From NCBI RefSeq assembly GCF_965200585.1, contig NZ_OZ241361.1: 64,000 nt of DNA; one strand, given 5' to 3'. The translations under genes and the position numbers were made by a program. Shown here one piece after another: positions 60,604 through 64,000 of this stretch. Below the pieces are notes generated by a model that searched no databases, was not told where the DNA came from, and saw only the letters and a program-made list of their open reading frames with translations. Origin of the DNA: Bacterioplanoides sp965200585 (GTDB taxonomy: Bacteria; Pseudomonadota; Gammaproteobacteria; Pseudomonadales; Oceanobacteraceae). The first letter of the stretch is position 1. Each line of letters begins with the position of its first letter.

Positions 60604-61275
60604 ATGCCTGATCGTAACCAGCAGTTTCAACCACCGCACAGCGACTTGCTGATGGAGCTGCTGGCGGCCCGTCGTGATGTGCGCGGTAATCGTTTCTTAT
60701 CCGAACCTCTGGCGAGTAAGGATGTGGATAAAATTCTTAAGGCCGCTCTGCACGCGCCATCGGTGGGTTTTTCACAACCATGGGAATTTGTTCTGGTGTC
60801 TGACAACACACGTCGCCAGCAGGTGGCGGACAGCTTCTTTGCCGAAAACCAGAAAGCGTTAGCGCTGTTTCGGGCAGGCGATTACGACGCTGCCAAACTG
60901 GAGCAGTATCAGGCGCTAAAGCTGGAAGGCATCACCGAATCGGCACTGAATATTGCGGTGTTTTATAACCCCAAAAAAGGGCCGGTGTTAGGCCAAACCA
61001 GTATGCCGGATATGGGGCGCTACAGCGTGGTGTGTGCGGTGCAGAATATGTGGCTGATGGCGCGCTCGCTCAATATTGGTATGGGGTGGGTGAGTATTCT
61101 CGACCCGGAGAAAGTAAAAAATATTCTGCAGGCCCCGGCGGATCGTGAGTTGATTGCCTATTTATGTCTGGGCAAGGTCGATCAGTTTTATGATCAACCC
61201 GAACTGGAAACCTTAGGTTGGGAAGCCCGTAAAGAGGCGGAACAAGTGGTGCTGAGCGAGGGCTATGCAGAATAG
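60604..61275 (+). CDS. bluB: 5,6-dimethylbenzimidazole synthase BluB
   Basis: Nitroreductase-fold flavoenzyme that breaks FMNH2 to make the lower ligand of cobalamin. 223 residues from ATG 60604. RRDVRGNRFLSEPL near 22, HAPSVGFSQPWEFVLV near 51, PDMGRYSVVCAVQNMWLMAR near 135 and GMGWVSILDP near 158 match BluB. No cobalamin riboswitch is evident before it. Divergent from mtnA. Confidence 0.93.
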   Translation: MPDRNQQFQPPHSDLLMELLAARRDVRGNRFLSEPLASKDVDKILKAALHAPSVGFSQPWEFVLVSDNTRRQQVADSFFAENQKALALFRAGDYDAAKLEQYQALKLEGITESALNIAVFYNPKKGPVLGQTSMPDMGRYSVVCAVQNMWLMARSLNIGMGWVSILDPEKVKNILQAPADRELIAYLCLGKVDQFYDQPELETLGWEARKEAEQVVLSEGYAE

Positions 61276-61307
61276 CTCTGCTGTTTAATATCGCGCTAGC
61301 TCGCCTG

Positions 61308-62963
61308 CTATAACAGATTCTGCATATCGTGGAAGGCGCGCACCAGGCCATTGGTTGAGCCGTCAAAATGCTCCGGAATGCTTTCTCCTTCTAAAGCACT
61401 CAGCACTTTACTGCCCAGTTGTTTGCCTAATTCTACGCCCCACTGATCAAAGGAATTAATGCCCCACAGGAAGCCCTGAGCGGCCACTTTGTGCTCGTAC
61501 AGAGCAATCAGTGCACCCACCACATGGGGTTTGGATTTCGGGAAATACAGGGTGTTACTTGGACGGTTACCGGCGATCACTTTTTGCGGCGCGGTAACAA
61601 TGGCTTCGGCTTTGCTCATACCGGCGGCCATTAACTCAGCTATCGCTTCTTCTTCCGATTTGCCCTGTAATAACGCCTGACTCTGACTCAGGCAGTTGGA
61701 AACCAGCATGGCGTGGAAATTATCAATCGGATTATGGGTGCACATCGGCATAATAAAATCACACGGCGAAAAGTGTGTGCCCTGATGCAATAGCTGGTGG
61801 AAAGCATGCTGGCCATTGGTGCCTACACCACCCCAGATAATTGGCCCGGTATTGTAATCCACCGGCTGACCATCAATGGTGATGGACTTACCGTTACTCT
61901 CCATATCCAGCTGCTGCAAGTGTGCTGGCAAGCTACGTAGATAATGATCGTAAGGCAGAATCGCCTGACTGTTCACACCAAAGAAGTTCACATACCAGAG
62001 GCTGAGTAAAGCCATGGTAATTGGCATATTCTGCTCAATCGGAGCGGTGCGGAAGTGCTCGTCCATATCGTAGGCACCGCGCAACATATCGCGGAAGTTG
62101 TCGATACCAATCGCCAGTGCCAGTGGCAAACCAATGGCGGACCATAAAGAATAACGACCGCCGACCCAATCCCACATCGGGAAGATATTTTCTTCATCAA
62201 TACCAAAAGCTTTGGCTTTTTCGACGTTGGAGGACACCGCGGTAAAGTGCTTCGGTAAATCAGCTTCGCTGCCGCCGTTATTCAGGAACCATTCACGACA
62301 GGCCAGAGCATTTTTCAGCGTTTCCTGCGTGCCGAACGATTTCGACTGGATAATAAACAGGGTGGTCGACGGATTCAGGCGCTTGAGGATTTCAGTGATA
62401 TGAGTGCCATCAATATTGGCCAGATAGTGCACATGCAGGCCACTGTCCCAATAGGGCTTTAACGAACTGGAAGCCAGTTTCGGACCTAAAAAGGAGCCGC
62501 CGATACCAATCGAAACCACATCGGTAAACGGCTGATTGTCGAAGCCACGCCACTGATTACGGCGGATCTTCCAGCAAAACTCTTCCATCCGCTGCATGGT
62601 ATGGCGAATTTCCGGCATCACATCCACACCATCAACCATCACCTGGCGATCACTGAAATTACGCAGGGCGGTGTGTAACACCGGACGATTTTCACTGCGG
62701 TTAATCACCTCACCACGGAACATATTATCAATTTGTTCCGGTAAACCGCGTTCATGGGCCAGCTTGTACAGCAGCGCCATAGTGTCACTGGTGATACGGT
62801 TTTTGGAGTAATCGAGGCTGATGCCAGCGGCCTGTAACTGAAACCGCTCAAAGCGGTTTTTGTCCTGCGCAAACCAGTCACGCATATGTTGCTGCTGGAT
62901 GTCCTGATGGTGGCTGTGAAGTAATGCCCAGGTGTCCGATTGGGTCAGGCTGGTGCCAGTCAT
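61308..62963 (-). CDS. pgi: Glucose-6-phosphate isomerase
   Basis: Glycolysis/gluconeogenesis enzyme, cytoplasmic. 551 residues from ATG 62963 (MTGTSLTQSD); a longer frame has a poorer start. Phosphate loop SKSFGTQETL near 208, catalytic Glu in GGVGTNGQHAFHQLLHQGTH near 350-370, and the C-terminal Lys in the VGALIALYEHKVA / SFDQWGVELGK region. Length matches E. coli Pgi (549). It is convergent with bluB; no clear terminator lies in the 32-bp gap. Confidence 0.96.
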   Translation of the reverse strand: MTGTSLTQSDTWALLHSHHQDIQQQHMRDWFAQDKNRFERFQLQAAGISLDYSKNRITSDTMALLYKLAHERGLPEQIDNMFRGEVINRSENRPVLHTALRNFSDRQVMVDGVDVMPEIRHTMQRMEEFCWKIRRNQWRGFDNQPFTDVVSIGIGGSFLGPKLASSSLKPYWDSGLHVHYLANIDGTHITEILKRLNPSTTLFIIQSKSFGTQETLKNALACREWFLNNGGSEADLPKHFTAVSSNVEKAKAFGIDEENIFPMWDWVGGRYSLWSAIGLPLALAIGIDNFRDMLRGAYDMDEHFRTAPIEQNMPITMALLSLWYVNFFGVNSQAILPYDHYLRSLPAHLQQLDMESNGKSITIDGQPVDYNTGPIIWGGVGTNGQHAFHQLLHQGTHFSPCDFIMPMCTHNPIDNFHAMLVSNCLSQSQALLQGKSEEEAIAELMAAGMSKAEAIVTAPQKVIAGNRPSNTLYFPKSKPHVVGALIALYEHKVAAQGFLWGINSFDQWGVELGKQLGSKVLSALEGESIPEHFDGSTNGLVRAFHDMQNLL

Positions 62964-63141
62964 AATCCATAATCCTGTTTCGGTGGCAGTTCGTGCGTCA
63001 GTGCACAAACCTACTAATAACTGGGCGCAGTATAAGGAGAGTGACGCTTAGGCGCAAAAGGCGTGTTTGTCGGTTTTGTCACTGTTTGAGCAATGGGAAG
63101 TAAAAGGAGGAGCAAGGAAGATGAGAAGAACACAGATACAA

Positions 63142-63165
63142 AAAACGCCGCAGAAGCGGCGTTTT
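63142..63165 (-). terminator. Terminator of panD
   Basis: Stem AAAACGCCGC / GCGGCGTTTT with a 4-nt loop, A-rich on the low-coordinate side (T-run on the minus strand), about 22 bp after the panD stop. It can act in both directions. Confidence 0.85.
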
Positions 63166-63186
63166 CAGATGAGCAACAGCGAAGCT

Positions 63187-63567
63187 TCAGGCAACCTGCA
63201 CCGGAATATCAAAGCTGGTGTGGCTGACGGTGTTGTCTTCGTTCATGTACACCATCTTTGGCTTAAAGGTCGCCAGTTCTTTCTCATCGTAATTGCCGTA
63301 AGCACAGATGATGATGCGATCACCTTCGCTGGCCAGGTGAGCAGCAGCGCCGTTCACTGAGATAATACCGGAGTCATCTTCGCCACGGATAATGTACGTG
63401 GTGAAGCGTTTGCCATTTGTAATGTTGTAAATCTGGATCTGTTCAAATTCGCGCATGCCGGCGAGATCCAGCAATTTTCCGTCAATGGCGCAAGAGCCTT
63501 CATAGTTCAGCACCGAGTGAGTCACACGGGCCTGATGTAGCTTGGCTTTGAGCATGATGGTTTGCAT
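63187..63567 (-). CDS. panD: Aspartate 1-decarboxylase
   Basis: Pyruvoyl enzyme making beta-alanine for pantothenate. 126 residues. Self-cleavage occurs between Gly and Ser of NYEGSCAID (about residues 23-29), which gives the pyruvoyl group. The catalytic Arg/Tyr region GKRFTTYIIRG near 52 and NGAAAHL near 72 are present. Located downstream of panC, 145 bp away, usual for panC-panD. Confidence 0.96.
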   Translation of the reverse strand: MQTIMLKAKLHQARVTHSVLNYEGSCAIDGKLLDLAGMREFEQIQIYNITNGKRFTTYIIRGEDDSGIISVNGAAAHLASEGDRIIICAYGNYDEKELATFKPKMVYMNEDNTVSHTSFDIPVQVA

Positions 63568-63712
63568 GGTAAACCCTTTCTTAGCTGATCGATTCTTTGT
63601 CGCAGAACCTGTTATTTCTGACCTCAGGGTCAGTCTTTTATACCGGGTTCTGAGACTCCGGAATTGTTCATTTCTTGGCCTCTCAGGCGCAAGGCGCGCA
63701 AGTATGCCTCAT

Positions 63713-64000
63713 TCAAACGCCTGATTCAATGTCACCTGAATATTATCAATCAGGCGTGCATTACCAAGGAAAGCCGCGCCCAGAATTGTTATAGACGAAT
63801 GCCGCAGCTGTTGTGACTGCAGTTCATCATTGGTCAATGGCTGTAAGTCATTTGAGTAACGAATGTCGAGATAATCGGTGCTAAAACCCTGTTGATCGAG
63901 GTGAATTCTGGCCTGATCAAGGATGAATTCGAGACTTTGCTCACCGTTTTGCAGCGCGGCAGCAATGTTATTCAGGGTTTGGTACAGCGCCGGAGCCTGC
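63713..64000 (-). CDS. panC: Pantothenate synthetase, 3' part (start beyond window)
   Basis: Joins pantoate to beta-alanine. The minus-strand frame is open at 64000 and stops at 63713. The 95 residues seen begin QAPALYQTLNNIAAAL and include DYLDIRYSNDLQPL and TILGAAFLGNARLIDN, which match the C-terminal domain of PanC. Full enzyme is about 280 residues. Forms a pan operon with panD. Confidence 0.9.

Overview
The window reads as chromosome of a marine gammaproteobacterium, probably Oceanospirillales-like. This is inferred from gene content and family resemblance (betIBA/choXWV osmoprotection, an AlkK-type acyl-CoA synthetase, complete purine catabolism, a Tsx-like nucleoside porin, a chromosomal integron). 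No rRNA or tRNA gene is visible, so the genus cannot be fixed. Both edges cut genes: a ModF-like ABC protein at the left and panC at the right.

Layout. 1-2400: ModF-like ATPase and an HD-GYP c-di-GMP phosphodiesterase. 2600-11300: choline uptake and oxidation to glycine betaine (betI-betB-betA, choX-choW-choV), an outer-membrane porin and an EctR/CosR-like MarR regulator. 11300-14460: AlkK-like acyl-CoA synthetase, FrnE-like DsbA protein and a VapBC toxin-antitoxin pair. 14500-31750: a purine salvage and degradation island with a RutR-like TetR regulator, Tsx-like porin, BMP-type nucleoside ABC transporter, divergent xdhABC, alc, uraD, uraH, allA, guaD and puuD. puuE lies apart at 53.5 kb; with it every step from guanine or hypoxanthine to glyoxylate and urea is encoded here. 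RutR-like palindromes sit on both sides of the divergent transporter/xdh promoter region.

31760-36440: AdhP, a SIMPL protein, a lipoprotein, an AraC regulator and a secreted trefoil-like protein. 36440-49000 is the most unusual part. It holds two integron platforms in the same orientation. Each has a run of small minus-strand cassette genes separated by attC sites, then an attI/integrase-promoter region with a LexA box, then a destroyed intI reading rightwards. The first intI keeps only its N-terminal ~45 codons; the second keeps only the promoter and start codon. An intact IS3-family element (3-bp duplication) splits one attC, and a 72-bp solo end of the same IS lies at the far edge of array 1. 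Between the arrays are a WYL regulator, VOC protein, haloalkane dehalogenase, alpha/beta hydrolase and a DUF6435 gene. A 60-bp copy of an internal katG stretch lies at the outer edge of array 2, while full-length katG flanks the other side of that array.

49000-64000: exported KatG, an ABHD-type hydrolase overlapping an enoyl-CoA hydratase, puuE, a hybrid sensor kinase behind a DUF917 gene, the methionine-salvage operon mtnA-B-D-C, bluB, pgi, panD and partial panC. No phage, CRISPR array or replication origin was seen. Coordinates and translations are direct reading; functions rest on motifs and recalled family knowledge, without database searches.
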